NCBI GenBank assembly: GCA_965240325.2
Contig: OZ251223.1
Span: 2,728,001-2,792,000, forward strand
Source: Rebecca billardiae RCC1528
Lineage: Eukaryota > Haptophyta
Length of the DNA: 64,000 nt
Direction of reading: 5' to 3'
The notes beneath the pieces were generated by a model. That model was not told the DNA's origin. It did not search any database and saw nothing but the letters and a program-made list of their open reading frames with translations. The position numbers and the translations under genes were made by a program. Shown here piece by piece: positions 39,093-49,499 of the stretch (within the stretch, counting starts at the first letter, position 1; every line of letters begins with the position of its first letter).

Positions 39093-40779
39093 ATGGCGTC
39101 GCCAGCGCGCCTGGACGTGCCCGAGCTCGGCGGCGATGCGGCAGCGACGGCGAGCGCGTGCACGACCGAGCTCCTGAAGATCTTTCTGCGTGACATTGAT
39201 GGCCGGCGGGCGCGAGCGGCGCTTCACGCGCGGCGCGCAGAGGCCCATGAAGCGATGGGCGACTTTAACAAAGCGCTGTCTGACGCGCGCGCTGCACGCC
39301 ACCTGGACCCGAGCCTAGAGGGAGCGCGTGTGGTGCACGCCCGAGCGCTGATGCGCCTTGGCCGCGCCGGTGACGCTCGCTCCCTGCTGGATCGTGCGGA
39401 GCCATCCCCCGCCGCCGCTGAGCTCGGGCTGGAGGTCGATGCGCAGCTGGCATCGGCGAGCGCGGCCTCCGAGGCGCGCGTGAGCGAGGAGTCGGAGGCC
39501 GGTGCCGCCGCGCGCGCTTCGGTGTGGCTCTCGGACGAGCTGATCGGCGTTGTGGCGTCGAAGCTGGCGCCTGACATCGGCTCCCTGGCGCGCCTCGCCG
39601 CAGTGAGCCGCGCCTGCCGCGTGGCCGCCCACCAGCCGCGGCTATGGCGCGACCTGGACCTGCGGCCGTTCCGGCGTGCTCTGAGCTGCGCGCATGTAGC
39701 CATCCTCGTGCGCCGCGCGTACGCGCCCCAAGGCGACGGGCACGGTGTCTTTCGGCTCGTGCTAGACGGTTGCCGCGGTCTGGGCGCCACGGGCTCCGCG
39801 GATTTCGCCCCGCTCCTCGAGCTCGCGCGCGAGGCGGAGGGCGGCGGCCCGCTGCGCTCGCTGCGAGCACTGCGCATGCGCGAGCTGGGCGAGCTGGACG
39901 CGGCTGCGCTCGGCGCGTGGCTCGGCGCGCTCCCCGCCGCCGGCCTGCGCGAGCTCGACCTGAGCTACACGGCGACGATGAGCGACACGCTGCTGCCCAA
40001 GCTGTCCAACCAGACCGAGCTGCGCGTGCTCAAGCTGCGAGGGTGCGAGATCAACGACTCAGGCTTGGAGCAGCTGCTGCCGCAGCTGAGCGCACTCACC
40101 GAGCTCGATATCTCCATCTGGTGCGTGTGCGCGCACATCCGCGTGCGCGTCCGCCGCGCCGAATGCGGCGTGGTGCACCGAGCGCTTGAGTGCCAGCCGT
40201 ACCTACGCGATGAGACACGGGCGTCCCTGCCGCCGGCGCTGCTCACGCGCCCTTGTGCCTGCCGCGTTTGCCTGCCGCTGCAGGCCGTACCACCGCATGC
40301 GCCGATTTGGCCGTGTTGGGGACGGAGCGCTCCGCGCGTGCGCCAAGATCGAAAGTCTGCGCACGCTCAAGGTGTGTGGGCGGCGGGGCACGTCGCCCGC
40401 AGGCCTGGCGGCCCTGCTGGTGCGCCGCAGCGCGGTTCGCGTGGATGTGCGGCACAACCTCAGCCTCAACAACGCCCGTGCGCTTGCCGCCGTGCTCGGC
40501 GCGGCGGCCGAGGCCGGCCTCCCGGCGCCCACCCTCATCACAGACGACGACACCATCTCGGATGACGAGCTTCCGTTGTGCGACGAAGGAGATGAGGGCA
40601 TGCCCATCTTTCCCACTCCTGCTGGCTCGCAGGCTGCTGCGTACTCCGCGCTCGGCGTTGCGCCACCAAATGAGACCGCGATGCTGGCGCGCTGCACGTG
40701 CGCCGACGCTGTCATGCTGCCCCTGCCCCCGCTCGTGGCCTGGCACGCGCCTGAAAATAGCAGCATGATCGATGATTAA
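39093..40779 (+). CDS. TPR, F-box and LRR protein, probable SCF substrate receptor, two exons
   Basis: Exons 39093-40120 and 40284-40779 encode 507 residues. The 163-nt intron (GTGCGT...CTGCAG) splits a Trp codon. Residues of about 15-110 form TPR-like helices (AALHARRAEAHEAMGDFNKA, VVHARALMRLGRAGDARSLL). An F-box follows near 143-190 (VWLSDELIGVVASKLAPDI, LAAVSRACRVAAHQPRLWRD). Leucine-rich repeats come next (LRSLRALRMRELGELDAAAL, LRELDLSYTATMSDTLLPKL, LRVLKLRGCEINDSGLEQLL) and continue in exon 2 (LRTLKVCGRRGTS). Such proteins bind SKP1 through the F-box and present substrates to a cullin ubiquitin ligase. The C-terminus is acidic (DDDTISDDELPLCDEGDEGM). The frame above 39093 has no ATG. Confidence 0.85.
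40121..40283 (+). other. Intron of the TPR/F-box/LRR gene
   Basis: 163 nt, GTGCGT...CTGCAG, splitting a Trp codon and joining ELDISIW to PYHRMRRFG. Confidence 0.85.
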
Positions 40780-41729
40780 GCAGATGGAGATGATGACAGG
40801 ACGCACACGCCAATGGATAGTATGCCGGCAGCATATATCTATCAGCATCACATACGAACGAAGGTCTTATAGGCTTCAGTCTGACCCGGTGTGATGCATA
40901 CTCTGTCACTGATACTCCGGCGGACCCGTGCCGCCTCCGGCTCCGCGCCGCGCGTGACCCGGAGTCCCAGTTCTCAAGTTCTGAAGTGCGTTCTGACTTC
41001 CGCCCGTGGACACTAGGGGTGCCGAGTGTCGTGACTCTGGTGTCATTCACAGGTCGCCAATGGTGAATGGGGTGCCAACCATCCGAACCAGAGCGCATAC
41101 GACCGTGGAAGCCACTCGAAGCGAGGGCCGCAGCTTGCTGTCACAGGCCAGCGAGCTGTGCGGTTGAGGCAGACTCCCATGACGCAGAGTGAAGTGACTC
41201 AATCAAGAGTCATAAGTACGACTGGGGCTAAAACAGGACGCAGACCGCGTGGTGATCTTTCTCGACGCACTACCGTGACTGCCTGCACTTCGAAGCGATC
41301 TGGCCATCTGTGGCAGCAAGGGAGACCTCCCTTGGTGGCAGGCTTGCCCGGTGCCCATCGCCCTCTCCAGCTCGGGTCGGCCCGATGGCAGTCCGGTGAC
41401 AGCAAGGTTTGGGAATACCCATTGCCGGAGCAGTCCTGGAATACTGTACGAGCTTCAACGCTTCGTTTTGCCGCATATGAGACATGTAGTAATGGGTAGT
41501 CCTGATAGCAATGTGGGTAAACTGCCCGTTTTTTGTGAATTGCAAGGGCGACTTGCCGCCTATCATATTTTATGAGGTATTCAAGACGCCGTGCAAGCGC
41601 ACTGATTGGTAATGCCCACTTTGGGGCACAATCAGGCTGCGCGATTATTCTACGCTTCAGCCCGCTTTCGTCGACGCATCGCCACGAAGTTAGCGACCTC
41701 GGAGCCCAGCGGAGGTACCACGCGCTTGC
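40780..41729. other. Intergenic stretch, no gene recognised
   Basis: Less GC-rich than the genes. A minus-strand open frame near 41199-41762 has no family signature and looks accidental. The right end is probably the AP2 gene promoter. Confidence 0.45.
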
Positions 41730-43166
41730 ATGCTGGCGGGCGCGCCCGCCGCGGTTCCCCATTCAGGTCCCGTGGCGGGCCTTACGCCGGCGGATCACAT
41801 CGACGGCGAGCACCTGGACTCGACGCCCAGTGCACGTGACCTCAGCGCGACGGGTGGCTCCTCCTCGTCAACAGCTACTGACCGCGTCGCGCGGCTCGCT
41901 GTCGCTCGGCCTCCGCGAGCCGCGATGGCGGACACGCAGTCGAGCCTGGCCGAGGGTGCCCCGGCGGCCGCCGCGCCGGCCGGGCCGAAGGCACCAGCTG
42001 CGATGTTGGCGGCCGTCGCAGAGGCGACCGGGCCGAAGGCACCAGCTGCGATGTTGGCGGCCGTCGCAGAGGCGACCGCCACCGTTGGTGGCGGTGCCGT
42101 GCAGCCAGGGCGGAAGCGCAAGCATGCCATCCCGTACAAGGGTGTCTACCAGTGCCGGATGTCAGGCGGGCAGTACTGGCAGGCGCAGATCTCGATCGAC
42201 GGGACCACGTACCACCTGGGCGTCTTCGAGTCGATCGTCGACGCAGCGCGCGCTTACGATGCCCAGGCTCGTGTCCTTGGCCGTCGCCTCAACTTCCCTG
42301 CCGATCCACCGACCGAGCCGCTCATGCCTGCGCTAGCGCCGCCAGCGCCGATGCATCTGCGCGACACGCCGGACGTGATGAACGACATGACCCACGAGAA
42401 GTGCGCGGCATTTTGGAACGGCTTCTGTGGGCGCTACCGTCCGGAGGACGCCTCCGCGCCCACACTGGCCGTCCCGTCGCATCTGGTCCCCATCCCAGCG
42501 GCGGGAGTGCAGGCCGTCGCGTGCGGCGAGCCATCAGCGAGGAGTGGGCCCTCAGGCGAGCCGCGCCAGGGCGGCCCCGGTGCGGGCAGCGCGCAAGCGT
42601 TTGGGTTCGCGTGCCCGTGGCCGATGCCGCAGTCCGGCCCGTGGTGTGGCGTCCAGCCCTCGCAGGGCTTTCCATCGCCCGCTTGCAGCGCTCCTGTCGA
42701 AGCACACTCGCTGGTGGAGGTGAGCGCGGCGTTTGCAGGCGCTGCTGGCGGCGGAGGCAGAGTGAGCTGCAGCGGCGGCAGTGGCGGCAGCGGCGGCAGC
42801 GGGATTGCGACACTCGCAGTGCCCTCCGCAATGTTCTGCACGCCCGAGCTTGAACCGCAGCCGCTCGCGTCCGTCCCGATCCCACAGACGATCGGAATGG
42901 CTTCGCTGACAACACCGGCGGGGACCACCGTGCCTACGCCAACGACGGCGGTTGGGCACCACGTGCTCACCAGCGCGCCGTCCCCCTGCGCAGGTCTGCC
43001 GCCTCGGTTGCTGCCGGCGGAAGATCCACAAGATGCTTGGGATGCACAGTGCATCACTGCCAGCGGGATCCGGATCACGTCCCTGCCGCCCAGGCCGGGC
43101 GCGCAGAAGACTCTGGCATCTGAGGCAGCCGGGTCCTCACTGCCATCGGCCGAGGAGGCGGAATAA
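41730..43166 (+). CDS. AP2/ERF-domain protein, probable transcription factor
   Basis: 478 residues from the ATG at 41730. An in-frame ATG at 41925 (MADTQSSLAEG, better start context) would give 413. One AP2 domain starts near residue 138: YKGVYQCRMSGGQYWQAQIS, then TYHLGVFESIVDAARAYDAQ ending RLNFP. The WQAQI, LGVF and AARAYD signatures fit the three-stranded DNA-binding sheet and helix of AP2. Preceding basic residues (QPGRKRKHAIP) could be a nuclear signal. The long C-terminal half is low complexity, rich in Pro, Ser, Gly and Thr, with a GGSGGSGGS run. Two identical 48-bp units (41982-42029 and 42030-42077) encode GPKAPAAMLAAVAEAT twice. Single-domain AP2 proteins occur in plants and many algae; targets are unknown. 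Confidence 0.9.
   Translation: MLAGAPAAVPHSGPVAGLTPADHIDGEHLDSTPSARDLSATGGSSSSTATDRVARLAVARPPRAAMADTQSSLAEGAPAAAAPAGPKAPAAMLAAVAEATGPKAPAAMLAAVAEATATVGGGAVQPGRKRKHAIPYKGVYQCRMSGGQYWQAQISIDGTTYHLGVFESIVDAARAYDAQARVLGRRLNFPADPPTEPLMPALAPPAPMHLRDTPDVMNDMTHEKCAAFWNGFCGRYRPEDASAPTLAVPSHLVPIPAAGVQAVACGEPSARSGPSGEPRQGGPGAGSAQAFGFACPWPMPQSGPWCGVQPSQGFPSPACSAPVEAHSLVEVSAAFAGAAGGGGRVSCSGGSGGSGGSGIATLAVPSAMFCTPELEPQPLASVPIPQTIGMASLTTPAGTTVPTPTTAVGHHVLTSAPSPCAGLPPRLLPAEDPQDAWDAQCITASGIRITSLPPRPGAQKTLASEAAGSSLPSAEEAE
41982..42077 (+). repeat. Perfect tandem duplication of 48 bp in the AP2 gene
   Basis: Two adjacent identical units, in frame, each encoding 16 residues (GPKAPAAMLAAVAEAT). Perfect identity suggests a recent duplication. 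Confidence 0.95.
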
Positions 43167-45535
43167 CCCGCGCGCGCCGGGCACGTCACACTCGTGGCGA
43201 TCCCGTCACGAGTAACCGGGAGTAAGACTGTAACAGTGACGAGTGAGGCCCTCGTCCCTCGACCGGTCCCGGTCTCATGCACTGATGCAGTGCTGACATG
43301 CCAGCTGTAAGCGGCGTCTAATAAATAATAACTTATATTATAATAAGCAGGGGCACTCTATTAGTCTATTATGGATGCGCGGCGCGATACTAAAGAGTGA
43401 CGAGAATTCTCACCGAGTCTAAGACTACTGAGTCACTCACGGCCGGTCGGCACGCTGCGGCGACTCGCTGCCACCGCTGCCCGGCAGCGGGCAGGCCTGA
43501 GGCCGAGATTCATATACTCAGTGATAATAATAATTCACTGTGCGCGTCCGGTTCCGAGGCGACCGGAGCAGACAATCTCAGTATATATGTTGCCAATGAG
43601 CCTCTCGGGCTCCGGCTTCGAGTTAGGGGGGCCAAACCGCCCATCATTTAAAAATGAAAAGCAAAGTCGCGTCGCATTTTCGCTCCGCCCTCGGCCTTTT
43701 AGGGTGGCGCGGAGCCTTTTTCTCGGACCCCGCTCGAAAATCGAGCTCCGACGCCGTCGGACGCTCAGAGCTCGGTTCCGCTCCAGCGCGAGCGGCCGGA
43801 GGCAGTGGACCGCCGCGCGCTCGCGACCTTTGAGACGCCGAGATGGTCTCGGGTGCGCGCGCGCGTGACGCTGGTGTGCGCTACTGACCCGTGCCTTTGC
43901 GCCACCAGCGGCTCACCACCCGCTTCTTGGCCATCTCGCGCCGTGCGCGGCGCGCGTCGGCCGGCTTGAATTGGCGCGCTGCGTGCGCCCGTCACGCTAC
44001 CGCACGGTGTGGCTCATGATCAACTCGCACAGTTGAGATCGATGCTCGCACCAAGTGCCCATGTATGTATGTGGATGCCCAGCTCGCCTAACCTGCCCTG
44101 CTGCGCCGGAATCGCCGTCAGCAGACCGGCGCGAGCTCGCGCGCAACACCTCCGCGGAGCTCGCAACTGTCATGTTCCGCTTGTAGGGCCCGTGTTTGCA
44201 CCTGCCGTGGCACTTGCGATGGTCAGTACGTTGGGTATGGGTCACGTGTGCCCTCTGATGGCGTCTGGGCGCCTCCCATTCGCCTCTCAGGACGTCGCGG
44301 GGCGTGCTCGCAGGCAGCGGTTGGCTCATTCGACAGGTCCGACGTGCACTCGACCGTGCCTGCAAGCGCGCCCCTGTGACGCTCATGCCTGCAGAAGCAG
44401 ATGCAGATGGGCCCTCATGCACCCTGGTGCGCCCAAGACCGGCGGGAGCGTCAGAGACCGTCTCAATCTTGACACCTTGCACACGCCGGCGCTTGCCGGT
44501 GGGCTCCGCGCAGCCAGCCAGGAGCGCCGAACAGCGCCGGATCAGCCTCTGTAGGCCGAATATCCGCCCCTAAGCCCAGAAATAGCGCGGAACAGGGTAG
44601 TGCGTACCTATATGGACCAATCCCATCCAGCCTGGTTTGGTGCAGACACGCCAGCCACCGCCTGGAGCAGACGTTTGCTGCCGAATCGCATGCTCGGCAC
44701 TGTGCCGCACTGCGACGACGACAGATTTGACCTGCCTCGTAGGTCTCGGCCAGGGAGCGGTGACGGTTGGCTCGAGTCACTTTAAACCTTGACTATGACC
44801 GAGAGCACTCCCGGGCTAAGGACGTGGGGCCGGTGCTTTGGGTCTACTATGTCTGCAATACGCCGTACGCGTGGCCGTATACACAGTCTGAAAACGTATC
44901 TCGCAGCTCGAGATCAGACGAGGCTGTATTCATCAGCATGGCGCCTATATACACAGTGGGTATGTAACGATCGGTGGCTTCTAGGAAACTACATATTTGA
45001 CAGCCTGCCAGTACACAGCCTATATCGCATGTTGGGACCTGCTGCTGCTGGGGACTCAGAACGATCTCGCTGAGATGCTCTATCAAAGTGAGGTCGACAT
45101 GGTCTATATGTCACATATAGAACGACCGTTACATACCGTTTCCAATAAGTTCAGGCTCATTCTAATAAGTAAATATGCTAGCCGTTACGCCCTATATTCA
45201 GGGTATGTGCACCTGATTTTTTTACATGGCCGGCCCAGACCCCTCCAGAGGGCAAATGATCCAGCCCGAAATCAGCTCTAAACACTCGCTAGGACCCGCG
45301 CTCGTGGCCGTCAGTAACGCTACAGTGCCACTTTGGCCCCCCTATTCGAGTCCCCCCCTCCCCCCCCCCCAGTCCGGTCAATGGAGCGTTACATCTTGAG
45401 ACTCATCAGACTTGACACTGCCGAATGGCGAATTGGCGAGTGATCGCTGCCTCTCGGGACGGGGCGCAGCGTACTGCGTAGCCCGTCGTACAGACAATGC
45501 TACCTCCAGTTTCGCTCCTCCAATGAGAGCCCACG
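43167..45535. other. 2.4-kb convergent gap, no gene recognised
   Basis: AT-rich runs lie around 43320-43360. 43520-43700 and 44770-45290 are clearly less GC-rich than coding DNA. A C run occupies about 45350-45372. I looked for transposase, reverse transcriptase and tRNA features and saw none. Confidence 0.5.
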
Positions 45536-46198
45536 TTAGCAGCGATGGGTGCTGAGCGTCCGGCCGCCCAACGTCCTGCCGCCCGAGGAGAAGAATTCGA
45601 GGTCATCGATCACAACCTTGCTGTGAGTGATGGTGATGGTTGCATGTGCTGACTTGCGTGTGACAAGCGCGTCGCCAATCGTCCCACGCATGGCTCGCGC
45701 GGGGCCCGTGTCAATCTCGACGTCAGACTGTGAGCATTGGAACGTACCACCACCAAGTGGCGTCACGCGTGCACCCTGAGGGTCACGGTACTGCAACTCA
45801 AAGGGCGGTAGCAGCCGGTCGATGATGTGCGCAGCGAGGGTGGCTGCTGACATGTCGCCGAGAAGGAAGCTCATCAACGTCTGCCTGCCAAGCAGCTCGT
45901 GCAGGTCGATATCGACTGCGAGTAGAGCGCCATATTCGCTGCGTGTTGCCCGAGGAAAGCGCTCGACCGCCATGAGGGCTGCGACCACGCGGCGCCGCCA
46001 CTCCTCGTCTTCTTGTCTCACGGTTGCGGGGAGCTCCACGCCGGATATCGCGGCTCTCTTGCGCAGCGCTCCCGCGACAGCCGCTCGAAACGCTGTGCAT
46101 AGTCTGCCAAGGCGAACGATGTCACAGGGTACGCTCACGCCGCGAGCGATGACCTTCACGAGGAGGTCGGCGGGAAGCGCGCAAAGGGCCGCGTCCAT
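45536..46198 (-). CDS. F-box-like hypothetical protein
   Basis: 220 residues from the ATG at 46198 (MDAALCALPADLLVKVIARG). The N-terminal 45 residues fit an F-box-like helix set: LPADLLVKVIARGVSVPCDI then LGRLCTAFRAAVAGALRKRA. The remainder has no recognised domain: an Arg-rich helix (EEWRRRVVAALMAVERF), an alpha-helical region with LLGRQTLMSFLLGDMS, and a C-terminal strand-rich part ending GGRTLGGRTLSTHRC. The frame continues upstream into GC-rich sequence with other ATGs but without homology. Head-to-head with the SAP-domain gene (192 bp between ATGs). Confidence 0.6.
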   Translation of the reverse strand: MDAALCALPADLLVKVIARGVSVPCDIVRLGRLCTAFRAAVAGALRKRAAISGVELPATVRQEDEEWRRRVVAALMAVERFPRATRSEYGALLAVDIDLHELLGRQTLMSFLLGDMSAATLAAHIIDRLLPPFELQYRDPQGARVTPLGGGTFQCSQSDVEIDTGPARAMRGTIGDALVTRKSAHATITITHSKVVIDDLEFFSSGGRTLGGRTLSTHRC

Positions 46199-46390
46199 GT
46201 CCCCCGTTACTCGTTCATCGGACGACGATAACGACGAATCCCGCCGCGCCCCGCTCCGCGCCGCTCCGGAGAAATCGTGATTTATTGTTTGTGTCATGAT
46301 TGTCCATGGGAAGCAAGTGTAACGGCCCCGGTCGCCGGTCGACGCCGGCGGCCGCTGACGACGACGGCGCAACCGGTACGGGGACTGCCC

Positions 46391-48109
46391 ATGTCGAGCT
46401 CACAATCTGGACCCTACGCGTCCACGGTCTCGCCGCCACCGCAGACTCCAGCTTCCCAAGGCACGACGACGAGCACTCCCGGCGCATGTGCAGCCAGCTC
46501 CAACCTGGACTCCACCCAGCTCAGGTCGATCTGCATGTCGCTTGGCCTCTCGACTGCGGGATCGAGGGATGAGCTCATGGGGCGGATCAAGGGCACCTGG
46601 TCGAGCGCGTACCCGCCCGACACGGGCGGGTCGCTGCGCGGCGTGCGCTCGACGCCTGAGCAGCCCGAGGCAGCGCTTCGTAACGTGCCCGCCTCCGCCT
46701 TGGCGCAGCACCAATCCCAGCTGGCAGGCGCTGCGGGAGCCGAGTGTAACGCGCTGCCATACTCGTGCGCACAGGTGGCTGCGCCACCTATGCAGCGCGC
46801 GGCCACGGGAGCGATCCGGCCGGCGGTGCAGCCCTCGCCGATGTCTACACTTGAGCGTTTCTACGCAGTGGCCCCAGTGTCGCAGCCGCCACCCCCATCT
46901 GCCCAGCAGGAGTACACCAAAGGGCCGCCGCCGCCGCCACCACCCGAGGCGTCAGCCGACGCTCCGCCGCAGCTGAGCACGCAGGGCGCAGCGGCGCCCG
47001 CGGCCGCGACGCCAGCGCGACCCAAAGCGAGTGGGTCCGTGTCACCCGCCGTGACGAGCGCGCCGCGCTCTGCGGATCGCAACCAGCGCGAGCGGATGGA
47101 GCGCCTAGCGGCGAGCTCGATCAACAAGTCGGGCGTGCCCCCCCGCGACAAGCCGTCGCCCGCAGTCCAGTCGGTGTGGAGGTACCTCGGGCTGGTCGCG
47201 GGCACGCTGGGCTGCGTCTTCGGCGCGTTGCGCCGCTTCTACTCGACCGCGCCGATCAAGCTCATCCACGCCATCTTCGGCGCGTGCCTCGCCTTCTTCG
47301 GCGGCTCCTTCCCCGCGTCGCTCGCTGCGGTCGAGGCGTTCCGCAACATGGGCCTGTTCAAGCTGAGGGAGGAGGCGGACGCGATCGTCGCGGTGTGGAG
47401 GGAAGCGGGGGCGGCGAACGCCGCGGACAACGCCCTCGACGCCGATGCGGACGGCGTGCCCGACGTGCAGCAGATGGCGCCATCCGAGCTGCTCGCGCAC
47501 AAGGTCTCGATGGTGTTCGCCGCGGTGAAGCAGCCGGTGCGCGCCCAGCGCGCGGTTGGCACGCTGCTCTCCGCCTGGCTCGCCGTGCTCGCGACGATCA
47601 AGTTCGAGTTCGCGGCGTCGATCGCGATCGGCGTCGGGCTGGCCAACTACGTGGCTCGGCCATTCGTCGTGCTGCTTGCACCCCAGATTGCGCAGGCCCT
47701 TGGCTCGCACCACCACCAGTGGATCCCAGTCGTCATCGAGACGGTGCTGCACGCGATCGGGATCACGATCGCTCTCACGCTGCAGACGGTCGTGACGGCC
47801 ATGTACGCGGCCGTCGCTGGCGGCCTGCTGTGCTCGCGGTCGCTCTTTGAGCTCGCGCTCATCGCGGTAGCTTCCGAGGCGAACGACGCGTGCCGCCCGG
47901 GGGGGCTCTTTGCGCGCGTCGCTGGGGGCATCAACACCCTCGACGACACGCTCTTCGATGAGGCAGTGGGCTTTGCGATCGCTTTCGCAGGCTTCCTCTT
48001 CCAGCTGCTCAACGGCTTCGAGCTGCCCTTCCCAGAGAACCTGCTGCTCTTGCCGCTGCTGGTGATCGAGTGGCTCATCCAGTGGCAGCTCATCTGGTTG
48101 CCATTATGA
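46391..48109 (+). CDS. SAP-domain protein with a multi-pass membrane C-terminal half
   Basis: 572 residues from the ATG at 46391 (MSSSQSGPYASTVSPPPQ). Residues of about 38-72 form a SAP-like helix-turn-helix: LDSTQLRSICMSLGLSTAGS then RDELMGRIKGTW. A long Pro/Ala/Gln-rich linker follows to about 255. The C-terminal half is hydrophobic, with several spans (YLGLVAGTLGCVFGALRRFY, IHAIFGACLAFFGGSFPASL, TLLSAWLAVLATIKFEFAAS, VIETVLHAIGITIALTLQTV, FAIAFAGFLFQLLNGFELPF). Between spans two and three is DADADGVPD, like a thrombospondin type 3 or dockerin Ca2+ loop. SAP motifs usually bind nucleic acid, so the combination is unusual. The membrane part resembles an unnamed algal family only in general character; I cannot assign a function. 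Confidence 0.75.
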   Translation: MSSSQSGPYASTVSPPPQTPASQGTTTSTPGACAASSNLDSTQLRSICMSLGLSTAGSRDELMGRIKGTWSSAYPPDTGGSLRGVRSTPEQPEAALRNVPASALAQHQSQLAGAAGAECNALPYSCAQVAAPPMQRAATGAIRPAVQPSPMSTLERFYAVAPVSQPPPPSAQQEYTKGPPPPPPPEASADAPPQLSTQGAAAPAAATPARPKASGSVSPAVTSAPRSADRNQRERMERLAASSINKSGVPPRDKPSPAVQSVWRYLGLVAGTLGCVFGALRRFYSTAPIKLIHAIFGACLAFFGGSFPASLAAVEAFRNMGLFKLREEADAIVAVWREAGAANAADNALDADADGVPDVQQMAPSELLAHKVSMVFAAVKQPVRAQRAVGTLLSAWLAVLATIKFEFAASIAIGVGLANYVARPFVVLLAPQIAQALGSHHHQWIPVVIETVLHAIGITIALTLQTVVTAMYAAVAGGLLCSRSLFELALIAVASEANDACRPGGLFARVAGGINTLDDTLFDEAVGFAIAFAGFLFQLLNGFELPFPENLLLLPLLVIEWLIQWQLIWLPL

Positions 48110-48269
48110 GCGCGGGGAACGCCCCTGGCGGGCATGCACAGCAGCGCGGTTGATGCCGGGTTGGCGCGCGGGTGTTTTTCATATATCATATTTTTTGTTT
48201 GGCTTATTCCCGCTTTATGGCGGGCCGTATTATTTTTGCGCTTTTTGCGGGGCGGGAAAATGCCACAAT

Positions 48270-49499
48270 ATGGCCGGCGGCAACGACGACCGCGGTCGCT
48301 CGTCGGCCGTCGGCCGTCCGAATCGCAATTATCGTCGAGGCAATCGCCGTCCTGCTCCGATGCAGCAGCCATCCAGCCGTGTGCATCGTGCCCTTGCACT
48401 ACTCGTTGCGATACGCAGGTCGGCCGGCATGGTCGTCACGGACCTGGCTTGCAGGCCGCACCTCCACCATTGGCTCTCGTCCGCCACGACGGATCATGAG
48501 CTTGCCACGACAGTTGCTGCAATTGCATCTTCGGCCGTGGAGCTCAGGCAGTTGATCGAGCGCGCGCCGCTCGATGGCCTTTTGGGTAGTGCCGGCTCAA
48601 TCAACGTGCAGGGCGAGGCGCAGAAGCCACTCGATGTGCTCGCGAATGATCTCTTCGTGCGCTCACTCAGCGCGTGCGCGTGCGTGTCCATCATGATCAC
48701 GGAGGAGGAAGCCCAGCCGATCCTCGTCGACGGCGCGCGGGGCTCGCTCGTCGTGGCGTTCGACCCGCTAGACGGCTCGTCAAACCTTGACTGCTCAATC
48801 CCCGTCGGCTCCATCTTTGGAATCTGGCGGTCTGTACCCGAGCAGGATGGCGGAGCCAGATCGGCACTGGCAGGGCGCAACCTGCTCGCTGCTGGCTATT
48901 GCCTGTATTCGAGCGCGTGCCATCTAGTCCTTACACTCGGGCAGCAGACTCACGGCTTCACGCTGAACAGCGCGCGTGGAGAGTTCGTGCTGACACATCC
49001 GTCGATATGCTGCCCATGTCAGGGCGCGTACTACTCGCTCAACGAGGGCCGAGAAGCGGACTGGCCAGACGGCCTGAGGCGTTACATCCAAGACGTGAAG
49101 AATGGGCGAGGAACTAGCGGCAACCGGTATTCATCGCGCTACGTTTGCTCACTAGTTGCAGACGTCCACCGCACGCTCCTTTACGGCGGGTGGGCGGGCA
49201 ACCCCCGCGCACACCTCCGGCTGCTTTACGAGGCGGCGCCCATCGCCTTCCTGGTGGAGCAGGCTGGTGGCAGCGCGACAGATGGAAGCAAACCGATTCT
49301 GGATGTTGCGGTGCCACTGCTGTCCATCGCCGACCAAGCTGGTCCGCCGGAGTTTCCCGCAAGCAGTGGCCGAGTAGACCTCCGCTCGCTCGACGTGCAT
49401 GCCCGCACGCCACTGTTCGCAGGGTCGGCCGAGGACATTGCGGAGCTCCACGCGTATGGAGACGTCGCACAGCTGGGCAGCTTTCGCTACGAGGTGTAA
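48270..49499 (+). CDS. Fructose-1,6-bisphosphatase, class I
   Basis: 409 residues from the ATG at 48270 (MAGGNDDRGRSSAVGR). The frame stays open to an ATG at 48153, and another ATG lies at 48360, so the start is uncertain. The AT-rich DNA just before 48270 looks like a promoter. The core is clear: INVQGEAQKPLDVLANDLF, ITEEE, the metal site FDPLDGSSNLD, then GTSGNRYSSRYVCSLVADVH, RTLLYGG, YEAAPIAFLVEQAGG, and a C-terminal RTPLFAGSAEDI. The enzyme removes the 1-phosphate of fructose 1,6-bisphosphate in gluconeogenesis or the Calvin cycle. No redox-regulatory Cys insertion loop is present between the EE and FDPLDG motifs region, so it resembles the cytosolic type. The N-terminal 60 residues are Arg/Asn-rich and unlike a clear bipartite plastid leader. 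Confidence 0.9.
   Translation: MAGGNDDRGRSSAVGRPNRNYRRGNRRPAPMQQPSSRVHRALALLVAIRRSAGMVVTDLACRPHLHHWLSSATTDHELATTVAAIASSAVELRQLIERAPLDGLLGSAGSINVQGEAQKPLDVLANDLFVRSLSACACVSIMITEEEAQPILVDGARGSLVVAFDPLDGSSNLDCSIPVGSIFGIWRSVPEQDGGARSALAGRNLLAAGYCLYSSACHLVLTLGQQTHGFTLNSARGEFVLTHPSICCPCQGAYYSLNEGREADWPDGLRRYIQDVKNGRGTSGNRYSSRYVCSLVADVHRTLLYGGWAGNPRAHLRLLYEAAPIAFLVEQAGGSATDGSKPILDVAVPLLSIADQAGPPEFPASSGRVDLRSLDVHARTPLFAGSAEDIAELHAYGDVAQLGSFRYEV

Noticed and set aside
38184-39302. The longer version of the Pro/Gln-rich frame starting at 39302
   Set aside because: It has no ATG at its 5' end and would overlap the start of the TPR/F-box gene; the ATG at 39026 is preferred.
41199-41762. A 187-codon minus-strand open frame upstream of the AP2 gene
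   Set aside because: No recognisable domain and it overlaps the likely AP2 promoter and start.
44009-44554. A 181-codon plus-strand open frame in the 43.2-45.5 kb gap
   Set aside because: Cys/Arg/Pro/Ala-rich with no domain and overlapped by equally long frames on the other strand.
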